A DNA stretch of 38,615 nt from positions 1-38,615 of the forward strand of contig QIAP01000089.1 in assembly GCA_003225075.1 (NCBI GenBank). Direction: 5' to 3'. Position 1 is the stretch's first letter; every line of letters starts with the position of its first letter. Made by a program: the position numbers and the translations under genes. The notes beneath the pieces were generated by a model, which searched no databases, was not told the DNA's origin, and saw only the letters and a list, made by a program, of their open reading frames with translations. Positions 15,923 through 24,959 of this stretch are shown here, piece after piece. The DNA comes from Acidobacteriota bacterium (lineage in GTDB: Bacteria; Acidobacteriota; Terriglobia; Terriglobales; Acidobacteriaceae).

Positions 15923-18655
15923 TTGTGCCAGGAGCGGCGTATCTATACCACAAACATCAATAAGGACAACAGGAACGCATCGGCCAGTGCGTTCGTGCAC
16001 AGTCTCAACATCCTGGTGAAGTACGTGCGCATGTATGGCTTCGAGCATAAGCGCACCGAAGGCCAATTCGAAATCGCCTGGAACGAACTGCAGGCGGCGA
16101 TTCCACAAGCGGGGGACGGCGGTTTTCTGCTGGGGGTTTCCGGTAGCAAATTGCTGCTCGACGGCATCCCGATCGAAACTGGCCAGGCGGAGCGCACATT
16201 TGCGCAACTGCTTACCACTGCGGGTCTGGCGAGCATTCATTTTTCCACCAAAGTAACGGTAACGGATTTTGCCCGCCTGGTCCGCGCTTTCGCGATTGGG
16301 GGCTCCAAGGGCCAGGATGTCGCCAAGCACATTAAAGACACGCTCGGCGAAATCAAAGATTCCACCATCAAGATTAACGAAGTGAAGTTCGTGGCGGCCG
16401 ATCCCGCAACCGGAGACGTAATGGTTGCGTCCCAGATCGCCGCGCAATCTCTGGGACCAGAATTCAAGCAATGGCTGAATGATCCGCAGAAATTGCTGCA
16501 ACTGATCGCGGCGGCAGAGGGTGCCCGCAGCGGTGGGGGCGACGGAACGATGGTTCCCTTAGGCAGCGTTCCGCTGGTGAGCGGGAGCGGAGGCGGGGCT
16601 GCAACAGGAGGGGGAGGAGGGGGAGGCGGTGGCGGCGTTGTCGGAGGTGTCGTGGGGGGCGTTGTGCCGCTCCAGGAGCAGGAGGTCATTCAGGCGATTC
16701 GGCTGCTTACCCGGTTTGGAGAGGCGGGAAAAGACGAATCGAAGACTCCGATCCTGCAAAAGGAACTCAGCGAGACCGATCCCAATACCAAACTGAATCT
16801 GCAGCAGTTGCTGGAGAGTCTGGCTGCCAATCTTCCCAGCGAAAAGACCGAGACTCCGTTGCTCATGAAGGCGGCGGAGCACATGGCCATCCGGTTTGCG
16901 CTGGAGCGATATTCGAAGGGCGAAGTGCGGGTCAATGCCGTGCACCAAATGATGGAACACATGAGCCGGCAGATGGACACCCTGCGCCAGATTCTGAAAA
17001 TCCAAGAAGATAAAATGGGTAAGGCGGGGCTGCTGGTCGAATCGCACGCCGACATTCTCGACCGGATGTTCTGGGCAGAGGTGCCTGAGGCGGGCAAAAA
17101 AAGCGTTCTGCTTTCGAATGAAGCGGCTTGCGTACCCCCAAGAAATGTGCGGCAGTTTGTAGAGTTGCTGCTGGAACGCGGGGATAAGGAGGGTGCGGGA
17201 GGAATCCTGCTGAATTATGTAGGCTGCCTGGATGCGAAGGACATTGAGCCGCGCCGTAAAACGGCGATTGGTCTAAGTCAGTTGCCAGACCTGTATGCCG
17301 GTCCCGGAGGCACATTGTTGGCGACAACCATCCGCAAAGTGGGCGAGCATCTATCGAAGGAGCAGGATTCTGAGTTGCAGAGCATGCTGAGTTCTGCTTT
17401 CGTGCGACTGAGCCAGGAAGCCAGCTCGCGCCGGAACTATCCGGCGGTAAGCGAAGTGTGTGAGTCGATGGACGTTGTGGCAAAGGCGCGGCCGGTGCTG
17501 GCGAGTGATATGCGTCCGCGCATTGGGGTAGAAAACCGTTTGCCAGAATTTATTGAGGAAGCGCTGGGATCTTCAGAGATACCCAAGGATCTGATAGATG
17601 TGCTGCGTCGCACTTCGCAGGCCGCTGTGGAGCATCTTTCGGACCGCTTTTTCCGCTGTATGCGCCGCGAAGAGTGTGACCGGATGGTGGACATGGTGCG
17701 GGAACTCGGCTCTCCGGCTCTAGCCCAACTTCGGGAAATGCTGCGCACCGGGCAGCCGCGCCAGGCTTCGTCGACGGTGGGTTTGCTGAGCCGGCTCGAC
17801 GTAGGCACCATGCTGGAATTGCTTCCCGTGCGGCTAAAGGAATTCAACCGTTTTTACCACGACGTGGTAGTGCGACAGGTGGCGTACGGTGCGGCCCACG
17901 ATCGCGGCCGTTCCCTGCTTGAATTATTGGAGATTATTGATCCGTTGGTTCTGCCGCAGGCAGTCGACGAAATCGGCATGAGTGGAGATCGCACCGCGTC
18001 CGAACCGCTGATCGTCATGGCGCAGGTGGGCGAGGCGGAATCGCGCTCGCCATTCGTTCAATTGAAAGCCATTGAATCATTAGGCAGACTGCGTGAGCCG
18101 GAAGCAGTACCGGTATTGCGCCAGATAGTCGAAGCCAAAAAAAGGTGGAAATGGGCTCATCACCGCGAATTGCGAATTGCGGCGGCGCAATCGTTGGTAA
18201 AAATCGATCCTCGTTATGGCAGCCAGGTTGTCGCCGATAGTGGCCTGGAGCCCGCGGAATTAGCGATCGCGCCCTTGGATGCGGCGCCGGCGTGTCCGTG
18301 GGTCCGGCAGCGCCGTTACGAGCGCATAGTTTTATCGCGAAAGGTGTCGGCCCAGTTGGGCAGTTCCTGGGGGAAATCCAGTATTATGATCCGCGAGTTG
18401 AGCCTGGGCGGTGGAATGGGAACGAAGGAAGACAACCTCCGCATCGGTTCGGAAGCAAACCTCGACATCTCGGTGGGTGTGCGCCACATCCGCGCGCAAG
18501 TGCTGTTGCGACGGTCGCGGGTGAATGAAGTGGGGTTTGAAATTGTTAATACCGATCTGGAAAGCCGCTATCGGCTACGACGGATCCTGGTGGAAGCTCT
18601 GCAGCGCGGACCCGAAAATAAAGATATCGACTGGGACGGCAAGCGGAAAGCCTAG
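15923..18655 (+). CDS. Large HEAT-repeat protein with C-terminal PilZ-like domain
   Basis: The product is up to 910 residues. The first ~215 residues form a region of unknown fold (FVHSLNILVKYVRMYGFEHK, then LLLDGIPIE). A glycine tract near 220-245 is followed by a helical region with HEAT-like repeats, clearest at about 685-765 (AVPVLRQIVEAKKR, ELRIAAAQSLVKID). The end (about 795-900) resembles PilZ: RRYER fits RxxxR and ELSLGGG stands where (D/N)xSxxG is expected, with Glu replacing Asp/Asn, so c-di-GMP binding is uncertain. TTG 15923 is the first possible start after an in-frame stop; an AGGAG at 15930 is inside the frame and leads to no ATG, so the true start may be slightly downstream. 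No partner gene is adjacent. Confidence 0.65.
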   Translation: MCQERRIYTTNINKDNRNASASAFVHSLNILVKYVRMYGFEHKRTEGQFEIAWNELQAAIPQAGDGGFLLGVSGSKLLLDGIPIETGQAERTFAQLLTTAGLASIHFSTKVTVTDFARLVRAFAIGGSKGQDVAKHIKDTLGEIKDSTIKINEVKFVAADPATGDVMVASQIAAQSLGPEFKQWLNDPQKLLQLIAAAEGARSGGGDGTMVPLGSVPLVSGSGGGAATGGGGGGGGGGVVGGVVGGVVPLQEQEVIQAIRLLTRFGEAGKDESKTPILQKELSETDPNTKLNLQQLLESLAANLPSEKTETPLLMKAAEHMAIRFALERYSKGEVRVNAVHQMMEHMSRQMDTLRQILKIQEDKMGKAGLLVESHADILDRMFWAEVPEAGKKSVLLSNEAACVPPRNVRQFVELLLERGDKEGAGGILLNYVGCLDAKDIEPRRKTAIGLSQLPDLYAGPGGTLLATTIRKVGEHLSKEQDSELQSMLSSAFVRLSQEASSRRNYPAVSEVCESMDVVAKARPVLASDMRPRIGVENRLPEFIEEALGSSEIPKDLIDVLRRTSQAAVEHLSDRFFRCMRREECDRMVDMVRELGSPALAQLREMLRTGQPRQASSTVGLLSRLDVGTMLELLPVRLKEFNRFYHDVVVRQVAYGAAHDRGRSLLELLEIIDPLVLPQAVDEIGMSGDRTASEPLIVMAQVGEAESRSPFVQLKAIESLGRLREPEAVPVLRQIVEAKKRWKWAHHRELRIAAAQSLVKIDPRYGSQVVADSGLEPAELAIAPLDAAPACPWVRQRRYERIVLSRKVSAQLGSSWGKSSIMIRELSLGGGMGTKEDNLRIGSEANLDISVGVRHIRAQVLLRRSRVNEVGFEIVNTDLESRYRLRRILVEALQRGPENKDIDWDGKRKA

Positions 18656-18689
18656 CTAATATCGCCTTCTAGGAACCGACTCCAACTAG

Positions 18690-18723
18690 AAAAGCCTCCA
18701 CTCAGAGATGAGCGGGGGCTTTT
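18690..18723. terminator. Bidirectional intrinsic terminator between HEAT/PilZ gene and atpE
   Basis: A 14-bp stem (18690-18703 with 18710-18723; one wobble and one mismatch) encloses the loop AGAGAT. The arms end in AAAA and TTTT, giving a U-tract on both strands. It lies 34 bases after the plus-strand stop and 21 bases past the atpE stop, so it ends both convergent transcripts, including the long nuo-atp string. Confidence 0.85.
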
Positions 18724-18744
18724 GTACATCTGAACAATAAATTC

Positions 18745-19047
18745 CTATTTTACTTTGACGATGATGATCGCCAGGGTGTAGAGCGCCAGAGACTCGATCA
18801 GGGCTAGACCGAGAATCAAGGCAAATGTAATGCCTGGGCGGGCGGCGGGGTTACGCGCCAAGGCCTCGGCGGCGGCGGCGGTAGCTCTGCCCTGCGCAAG
18901 ACCGCAGATGGCGGAGGCAATCGCCATGGAGAATCCAGCGGCGATAGCGACCCAGTTGACGGGGGCGGCTTCCCCGCCCTGCGCGAACGCAGGGACGGCG
19001 AAGCACATCAATGACAGCATCATGAACATGAAACTCAGCTTACGCAT
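18745..19047 (-). CDS. atpE: ATP synthase F0 subunit c, with signal-like N-terminus
   Basis: The product is 100 residues, the proteolipid of the rotary c-ring. Residues 1-22 (MRKLSFMFMMLSLMCFAVPA...) look like a cleavable signal peptide, an extension seen in some c subunits. Helix 1 follows, then the polar loop ARNPAARPG (64-72) and helix 2 with the ion-binding Glu85. Gln52, Glu85-Ser86 and Tyr90 match positions of the sodium-binding c-ring set, but the residue after Ser is Leu, not Thr, so ion specificity is unresolved. ATG 19047 is chosen over the frame opening at 19095 because AGGAG lies about 7 bases upstream. It is the last gene of the nuo-atp string. Confidence 0.93.
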   Translation of the reverse strand: MRKLSFMFMMLSLMCFAVPAFAQGGEAAPVNWVAIAAGFSMAIASAICGLAQGRATAAAAEALARNPAARPGITFALILGLALIESLALYTLAIIIVKVK

Positions 19048-19218
19048 TGTGTATCTCCTGGTATGAAATTGCCGCCAGTGGGTGGTTGACGTCATCCTCG
19101 TGCAGACGCCCTCACGCTGAACGGCGGGTTCTCAACTTTCGGTGCTTCAGGTCTTAGTTCCGAGTTCCTCAATTTTCAAAGATCAGTACTAGGAGGCAGT
19201 ATCACTTCCACGCACCCT

Positions 19219-19980
19219 TCAGTGCTCTTCTGAGACCGCTCCTTGCAAATATACGGTCGTCAATAGGACGAAAATGTATGTCTGCAAAAACGACACTCCA
19301 ATATGTAGCCCTAGAAACAACACCGGCACCCCGATCGAGATCATGGAAAAGAACGCCATGGTGACTAAATCTCCAGCAAACATATTCGCCCAAAGGCGGA
19401 TGGTCAGCGAAAGCACTCGAGCCAGATGGCTGACGATTTCAATAGGCAGCATCAGGATCGAAAGCGGGATACGAATAAAAAGAGACATGCTCGAATCCGC
19501 CGGACCCAGGAAATGCGCGGCGTAGTGAGCGAGCCCCTTCTTACGAATTCCCTGGAGGTGATAATAAGCAAAAGCACACACCGCGCAGCCCAGCGGGACT
19601 CGTGGATTGGCGGTGGGAGATTCGAAACTGGGAATCAGTCCGATGAGATTGCAAATCAGAATGAAGAAAGCCAGTGCCACTAGAAACGGGGTATAGCTTT
19701 CGCTGTGGTGGCCGATGATGTCGTGGCTCTGTTGCTGAATGAAACCGTGAGCGCCTTCGAAGACGTGCTGAAGCGGAGCTGGATTATCCACCGAGAGACG
19801 AGAGCGCACTATCACGAATAAAACAAGCAGAAATAAAAATACCAGAACTTGCATGGCCACGGCATTGGTAATCGGAGCTTGCGGATAATGCGGCTCAATG
19901 TGAAGGGCGCGCAGCAGGTGGGTGACCGGGCCGGCGAAGAGGTGGTTCAGAATTTCGGTAAACCAGAGTTGTTCAGGCAT
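19219..19980 (-). CDS. atpB: ATP synthase F0 subunit a
   Basis: The product is 253 residues, the stator-channel subunit that passes ions to the c-ring. Five or more membrane helices are visible. The essential Arg is Arg195 in SLTIRLWANMFAGD, the most conserved block of the family, and PTANPRVPLG near residue 122 is the other family mark. The start is ATG 19980 without a strong ribosome-binding site. It lies 33 bases after atpI and 171 bases before atpE. Subunit b (atpF), which normally follows atpE, is absent here because transcription ends after atpE. Confidence 0.95.
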   Translation of the reverse strand: MPEQLWFTEILNHLFAGPVTHLLRALHIEPHYPQAPITNAVAMQVLVFLFLLVLFVIVRSRLSVDNPAPLQHVFEGAHGFIQQQSHDIIGHHSESYTPFLVALAFFILICNLIGLIPSFESPTANPRVPLGCAVCAFAYYHLQGIRKKGLAHYAAHFLGPADSSMSLFIRIPLSILMLPIEIVSHLARVLSLTIRLWANMFAGDLVTMAFFSMISIGVPVLFLGLHIGVSFLQTYIFVLLTTVYLQGAVSEEH

Positions 19981-20013
19981 ATAAAACGGCGCTAGCTAAT
20001 TACTGAATCAAGG

Positions 20014-20463
20014 TCAGGTGTCACGCACCAACGTTGCAAAGGTCTCGTAGGCGGCTTCGCACGCGATGGCGGCCACGGGCAAAAACAGTCCGGTCAAGAG
20101 CCCGTAGAGACTCGCGGGGGAAACACTCAATATAGCATAGGCTCCGAGAGCCATCAAAAAGTAGCGCAACAGGAAACGTATGACGACTCCCTTGCCAGAT
20201 TGCCGCTTTCCGGTTTGAGTGATGTGGTCTGCCAACTCGGTCACCACACCTTTAAGCCAATGAAAATTCAAATAGGCGACGGCGCACCCGATAAAAAACC
20301 CGACAGCCACGCGCCAGCCAAAGCGCAACCAGGCCGTTGCGCTCAGAAACATCCATAGCACGAACATAAAGCGGCGAATGCGATCGAGGGCATGGGCATA
20401 GAACGACTCCGAAGCACTGCTGGGTGTGGATTCCGGGTTTGCGGGCTCACTTTCCAACTGCAT
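20014..20463 (-). CDS. atpI: ATP synthase protein I-like (AtpI) membrane protein
   Basis: The product is 149 residues from ATG 20463. Four hydrophobic segments (near residues 31-48, 52-68, 100-116 and 118-136) and the position just before atpB fit the AtpI/UncI family, which helps assemble the c-ring. The sequence itself is weakly conserved, so the call rests partly on context. The frame is open upstream to 20526 but that part overlaps the end of the previous gene; ATG 20463 leaves 7 bases between the two and is preferred. GFFIGCAVAYLNFHWLKG is the segment most like family members. Confidence 0.7.
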   Translation of the reverse strand: MQLESEPANPESTPSSASESFYAHALDRIRRFMFVLWMFLSATAWLRFGWRVAVGFFIGCAVAYLNFHWLKGVVTELADHITQTGKRQSGKGVVIRFLLRYFLMALGAYAILSVSPASLYGLLTGLFLPVAAIACEAAYETFATLVRDT

Positions 20464-20470
20464 TTTCCGA

Positions 20471-21370
20471 TTACGGAATTTCGTCACGTTCGAAGCGCGG
20501 AGCGCTGGGTGGAGATCTGAGGCCATTCGAAGTGATGCCGTATTTTTCTTTAAGGAAGTCCTTCAGCTTATCAGGCAACTCTGCTGAAAGTTCCTGCCAA
20601 GTCAGCATTTTGCAGCGCAGGCGGAGGTCCAATATTTGCACACAACGCATGACCGCGTACCATGCCTCGCGGAGATCCGGCCGTCTCGCATCTGCGATGA
20701 CGCAGAAGGAGCACTGGTTTGCATACGCGGCGAGAACGTTGCGAATCAACTGGTAAGAGAAATAGAGATCTTTGCTGCGCGGCAGATTGCGGCAATTAAA
20801 AACGTCGCGGAAATCGCGATAGCCCTCAACTGCCTGGACCTGCCTACTTTGAAAATCCGACTCAGTCAGTTTCGATTCCACCAGCAAATCGCCGAGTTTC
20901 ATATCCACTTCCGTGCGGTCGGCATGCCCATTGCCCAGGGGCACGCGCGCCTTAAATCCAAATTGCGGGACGGCTTGATTCTCAAGACCTAGAAGGGCGA
21001 AGAGTCGTGGCTGCTTTAACGTGCCCGGAAAACAAAAAACGTTCATCAAAAGTGCATCCGAACTGTTGCTGGAGTCCAGTTCTCGCCATCTCCGATCGCT
21101 GCGCGGCAGGGCAGTGCGGGCCTGACTGTGGGCTTTTTCTAAACGCCTACGCCAGTTTTCATTTTTGAGGATGGCCTGGTACGTTTCGGGAAGAAAATTA
21201 CCATGGCGAGAACCGTCCTGCGAAGGCGAATAGCAGATTACCGGCAGGTCCCCCCGACTTTCACAAAATGGCAGGCGCAGCCGCTCGGCATAGCGTTGGT
21301 TGCGCAAGCTGAGTTCGGTGCGGAGGCTGCTCACAAAAGCCAGAGGCCGCAAATTGGTTAGTTGGGACAT
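20471..21370 (-). CDS. PD-(D/E)XK-like protein embedded in the atp genes
   Basis: The product is 299 residues, soluble, with no signal peptide. A nuclease-like motif is visible: E154-V-D156 in RTEVDMKLGD and E165-S-K167 in LLVESKLTE, matching the D...(D/E)xK metal-binding pattern, followed by YRDFRDVFN and a Cys-containing C-terminal half (FCVIADARRPDL). It resembles putative restriction endonucleases of the PGN_0703 type (moderate recognition). It sits on the same strand between atpZ (64-base gap) and atpI (7-base gap), so it is probably cotranscribed. No methyltransferase is nearby, so a classic restriction system is not supported. Its role beside ATP synthase genes is unknown. Confidence 0.65.
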   Translation of the reverse strand: MSQLTNLRPLAFVSSLRTELSLRNQRYAERLRLPFCESRGDLPVICYSPSQDGSRHGNFLPETYQAILKNENWRRRLEKAHSQARTALPRSDRRWRELDSSNSSDALLMNVFCFPGTLKQPRLFALLGLENQAVPQFGFKARVPLGNGHADRTEVDMKLGDLLVESKLTESDFQSRQVQAVEGYRDFRDVFNCRNLPRSKDLYFSYQLIRNVLAAYANQCSFCVIADARRPDLREAWYAVMRCVQILDLRLRCKMLTWQELSAELPDKLKDFLKEKYGITSNGLRSPPSAPRFERDEIP

Positions 21371-21434
21371 GCCAGAGCAGGATACAACCTTTTACACGCG
21401 TGAGTGCAATGCAATCCCGCAAGACAGAGCGCGA

Positions 21435-21677
21435 CTATTTGTTTTCTGAAGACGTTTCAGAAGACATGGCAGTACGGATGAGTTCAATAAAGCCGGCAGC
21501 GATTCCGAGAAGTAATCCCACCAGATACAGCCAGGTGGTATGCAGCCAACGATCAAGCGCGGCGCCGAGCAGCCATCCCACCATAGTGGCGGCAGGCAGA
21601 ACAAAGGCGAGTTGGCTATAACGCGCAACCTGCACCCAGAAGTTTTGTTTGCCGGGAGTGTTGTCGTCGTCGGGCAT
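21435..21677 (-). CDS. atpZ: AtpZ/AtpI family small F0-associated membrane protein
   Basis: The product is 80 residues with two membrane helices (near 20-38 and 48-66) separated by LDRWLHTTW, the hairpin layout of the ATPase_gene1 (AtpZ) family. GWLLGAALDRWL and GLLLGIAAGFIELIR are typical. AtpZ is thought to act in ATP synthase assembly or magnesium/calcium handling. The start ATG 21677 lies 34 bases after nuoN, linking the nuo and atp genes into one string. Confidence 0.85.
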   Translation of the reverse strand: MPDDDNTPGKQNFWVQVARYSQLAFVLPAATMVGWLLGAALDRWLHTTWLYLVGLLLGIAAGFIELIRTAMSSETSSENK

Positions 21678-21711
21678 GGGGATTAGGGCGACACGTCTGC
21701 GATGGGGAAAC

Positions 21712-23262
21712 CTAACGCATCAGCATAGCTACGGGCGAGGTCGGATTCAATCCCAGCGACCAGTTCACCAGCCCAATGAACCTCTCGGGAAAAATTCCGA
21801 TATAGACGGTGGCAAAAGCGGTTAACCCAAGAGCGACTTTCATTCCCAGACTAACGGGCAATGGCTCTTTCTCAGCAGCCGGCCGCATAAGCATGGCATT
21901 TGCAATTCGCATGTAGTAGTAGAGACCGAATACCGCATAGAGAACCGCAAGCGATGCCAGGATGTAATGTCCGCTTTCGATGAGACTCAGGAAGATAAAG
22001 TACTTCCCGTAGAAGCCGGCCAGAGGAGGGATTCCGGCGAGCGACAAAAGGAAGATCAGCATCAGGATGGCTTCCGTGGGAGCGCGAAAGAAGAGTCCTG
22101 CGATGTCGTCGATCTCATCGCCGATCACTTCTCTCTGCCGCAGCGAAGTGACCACAGCAAAGGCCCCCAGGTTCATGAAGGTGTAGACCAACAGGTAGAT
22201 CAAAATTCCCTTGATGCCGTCGGCCGACGCTGGCATTTGGCCGGAACCAAATGCGATCAAGCCCAATAGCATATATCCGACGTGCGCGATGGAAGAATAG
22301 GCGAGCAGGCGTTTGAGGTTAGTTTGGGTGAGGGCAGCGAGATTGGCGCCAGTCATGGTGGCGATCGAAACAAAGATCACCAGCGGAACATAGACGCTTC
22401 GCAGCGGGTAGAGTCCATATACCAGGATGCGCAGCAGCATTGCCCAGGCGGCAGCTTTCACCGCGACAGACATGAAGCCGGTTATGCTAGTGGGCGCCCC
22501 TTCGTAGGCATCAGGCAGCCACTGATGGAAAGGGATAGCAGCGATCTTGAACAGCAGTCCGGTCGCGGTGGTCAGCAAAGCGATCACAATGATCGGATCA
22601 GCGTCTCCACCTGTCATTGCCATTTGGCGACGCAGATAAACGCTGATTCCGTGCAGATTAGTGCTGCCCGAGAGGCCGTAGAAAATCGAGAGGCCGTAAG
22701 CGAATATGCCGGAGGAAAATGCGCCCAGCAGCAAGTATTTCAGCGCAGCCTCATTGGAGCGGCGATCGGTGCGGAGAAAACCGACCAGCACATAAGTCGA
22801 AATGGCCATCAGTTCCAAGCCAATGAAGATGAGAACTACGTCAAGGCCGGCAGCCATACACATCATGCCGACTACCGAGAAGAGCATGAGCGCGTAGAAC
22901 TCTCCGTGATGTTCATGCTCGATTTCGAGATAGCGCACCGACATGAGGATCGCAATAGCAGTGCCACCAAGGAACAGGTAGAAAAAGTAAATAGCAAAGC
23001 GATCCACCACCATGGACTGTGCGAAGGCGGTTTGGCCGGTAAAACTGGGCCCTCGCTGCGCGTAGGCCACCTGGATGCGCCAGACTCCGGCGCTAGCGAA
23101 GAGCACCCCTACGAATGCGGTTACCGCGTTTGCCCACTTCCACTCTGGCGGCAGCATCAGGTCAATCAGCAAAATTCCGAGCGCGAAAAGAGTCAGCAGA
23201 ATGATGGGCAATCCCAGCAGATAGTCCGTACCGGTGAAGTATTGGGAGATCGTGCCAGGCAC
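21712..23262 (-). CDS. nuoN: NADH-quinone oxidoreductase subunit N
   Basis: The product is 516 residues with about 14 membrane helices, one of the three antiporter-like proton-pumping subunits of complex I. Family marks are the conserved Glu in FIGLELMAISTYVLVGF, FHQWLPDAYEGAPTSITGFM and LLAYSSIAHVGYMLLG. The start is GTG 23262, whose first base is the last base of the nuoM stop (TAGTG), a translational coupling. Length is usual (about 480-520). Confidence 0.95.
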   Translation of the reverse strand: MPGTISQYFTGTDYLLGLPIILLTLFALGILLIDLMLPPEWKWANAVTAFVGVLFASAGVWRIQVAYAQRGPSFTGQTAFAQSMVVDRFAIYFFYLFLGGTAIAILMSVRYLEIEHEHHGEFYALMLFSVVGMMCMAAGLDVVLIFIGLELMAISTYVLVGFLRTDRRSNEAALKYLLLGAFSSGIFAYGLSIFYGLSGSTNLHGISVYLRRQMAMTGGDADPIIVIALLTTATGLLFKIAAIPFHQWLPDAYEGAPTSITGFMSVAVKAAAWAMLLRILVYGLYPLRSVYVPLVIFVSIATMTGANLAALTQTNLKRLLAYSSIAHVGYMLLGLIAFGSGQMPASADGIKGILIYLLVYTFMNLGAFAVVTSLRQREVIGDEIDDIAGLFFRAPTEAILMLIFLLSLAGIPPLAGFYGKYFIFLSLIESGHYILASLAVLYAVFGLYYYMRIANAMLMRPAAEKEPLPVSLGMKVALGLTAFATVYIGIFPERFIGLVNWSLGLNPTSPVAMLMR

Positions 23263-24908
23263 TATCTATTCCTCTTGGTTGCTTCGGGCATGGCCTCAAC
23301 CGCCGCAACCGGAACTTCCGGAGTCGGGGTCAACGACTTCGGCTGAGCCGCGGCATTTACTGTTCTGCCCGACAGCGGATAGTCGGGACGTACCGTTTTT
23401 ACAAGGTGATTCACCGGCTGTTCGAGAATCTCGAAGAATGGTTTGGGATAAAGTCCGATCCAGAACGCCAGGATAACGAGTGGCACGAAGGTCACCAACT
23501 CACGCGGCGTGAGGTCATGCAGCTTTTCGTTTTTGGGATTGGTAACGTTGCCGAAGAAGACGCGCTGATAGAGCCAGAGCAAGTAGGCCGCGGCGAGGAT
23601 TACGCCACTGACGGCGAAAGCGGTCCAAAACAATCCGCTGTGACCGCCAAGATCCCTCTCCATGAATGTGCCTTGCAGGATCGTGAACTCGCCGACGAAA
23701 CCGTTAAGCAGCGGCAATCCCATCGATGAAAGGAACATGATCATCGCAATAGTGGCGTAGGCCGGCATAACATTCGAAATACCGCCATATTCTGAAATTT
23801 CACGAGTGTGGCGCCGTTCGTACAGCACGCCGACGATCAAGAACAATGCGCCGGTCGAGATGCCGTGATTGATCTGCTGGAGCACTGACCCGCTCAATCC
23901 GAGGGGATTCAGCGCAAAAATTCCCAAGGTGCAGAAACCCAGGTGACTGACCGAGGAGTAGGCGACCAGCTTCTTCATGTCTTTCTGCATCAGCGAAACC
24001 AAGGCGCCGTAGATGATGCCCACGACGGAGAGGAAGATCATCCACCAGCGCACTCTCGAGTCCATCACGACGCTGGGAAAGAACGGCAGCGAGAAGCGGA
24101 CGAATCCGTACGTTCCCATCTTCAGCAGAACGCCCGCCAGGATGACGGAGCCGGCAGTGGGCGCCTCCACGTGGGCATCGGGGAGCCAGGTGTGGAAGGG
24201 GAACATGGGGACTTTAATAGCAAAGCCAAGGAAGAACGCGAGGAACAGCCAGATGGCGTAATGGAATGCGATTTTAGGAGCGGTCTCATAGAGAGCCGTG
24301 ACAGAGAAGGTGTAAACCCCAGTCACGGTTTGGTGGTGGAAATACAGGAACAGGATGCCCAGCAGCATCAGCACCGAGCCGAACAGCGTGTACAAGAAAA
24401 ACTTTATTGCGGCATAAAGCTTGCGCGGACCACCCCAGATGCCGATGAGCAGGTACATGGGGACTAACATGGCTTCCCAGAAAACAAAAAAGAGAAAGAA
24501 ATCGAGCGCCATGAAGACGCCGAGCATGCCCGTCTGGAGCACCAGGAACCATATGTAGTATTCCTTGACCCGGTTTTCGATTGCGGTCCACGAAGAGAGG
24601 ATCGAGATCCATCCCAGCAACGTGGTGAGCATGATCAAGAGAAACGAAATGCCGTCGATGCCGAGCACGTAACCGGCGCCGATGGAGGGAATCCAGTTAT
24701 TGGTGCTGCCCTCCATGAACTTAAAGCCAGGCTCGAAGCGCTGCGCCCAGAACCACGGAACCAGCGGCAGCGAGACGAGGAAACCAGCGAGCGCGAATAT
24801 GTTGGCGATCCACCGAACGGCGTCCTTCTTCTCGCTCGGAACAAACAGGAGAAGGAGGGCGCCGACCAGCGGTGTGAAAAGAACAATCGATAGTATGTGC
24901 GTCTGCAT
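23262..24908 (-). CDS. nuoM: NADH-quinone oxidoreductase subunit M
   Basis: The product is 548 residues with about 14 membrane helices, an antiporter-like subunit of complex I. The key Glu lies in FFVFWEAMLVPMYLLIGIWGG; FPFHTWLPDAHVEAPTAGSV and VAYSSVSHLGFCTLG are further signatures. The C-terminal ~45 residues (after VNHLVKTVRP) are hydrophilic, Pro/Ala-rich and not conserved. The start ATG 24908 lies 51 bases after nuoL. Confidence 0.95.
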   Translation of the reverse strand: MQTHILSIVLFTPLVGALLLLFVPSEKKDAVRWIANIFALAGFLVSLPLVPWFWAQRFEPGFKFMEGSTNNWIPSIGAGYVLGIDGISFLLIMLTTLLGWISILSSWTAIENRVKEYYIWFLVLQTGMLGVFMALDFFLFFVFWEAMLVPMYLLIGIWGGPRKLYAAIKFFLYTLFGSVLMLLGILFLYFHHQTVTGVYTFSVTALYETAPKIAFHYAIWLFLAFFLGFAIKVPMFPFHTWLPDAHVEAPTAGSVILAGVLLKMGTYGFVRFSLPFFPSVVMDSRVRWWMIFLSVVGIIYGALVSLMQKDMKKLVAYSSVSHLGFCTLGIFALNPLGLSGSVLQQINHGISTGALFLIVGVLYERRHTREISEYGGISNVMPAYATIAMIMFLSSMGLPLLNGFVGEFTILQGTFMERDLGGHSGLFWTAFAVSGVILAAAYLLWLYQRVFFGNVTNPKNEKLHDLTPRELVTFVPLVILAFWIGLYPKPFFEILEQPVNHLVKTVRPDYPLSGRTVNAAAQPKSLTPTPEVPVAAVEAMPEATKRNR

Positions 24909-24959
24909 AAGAGCAGTTCTCGGTTCTCAGTTAGCGTGCGGACCGCCTCAAATATTGTT

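Noticed and set aside
22282-23346. 354-codon plus-strand frame opposite nuoN
   Set aside because: It is exactly antisense to a well conserved gene, is rich in His/Gln/Glu as expected of a shadow frame and has no family features.
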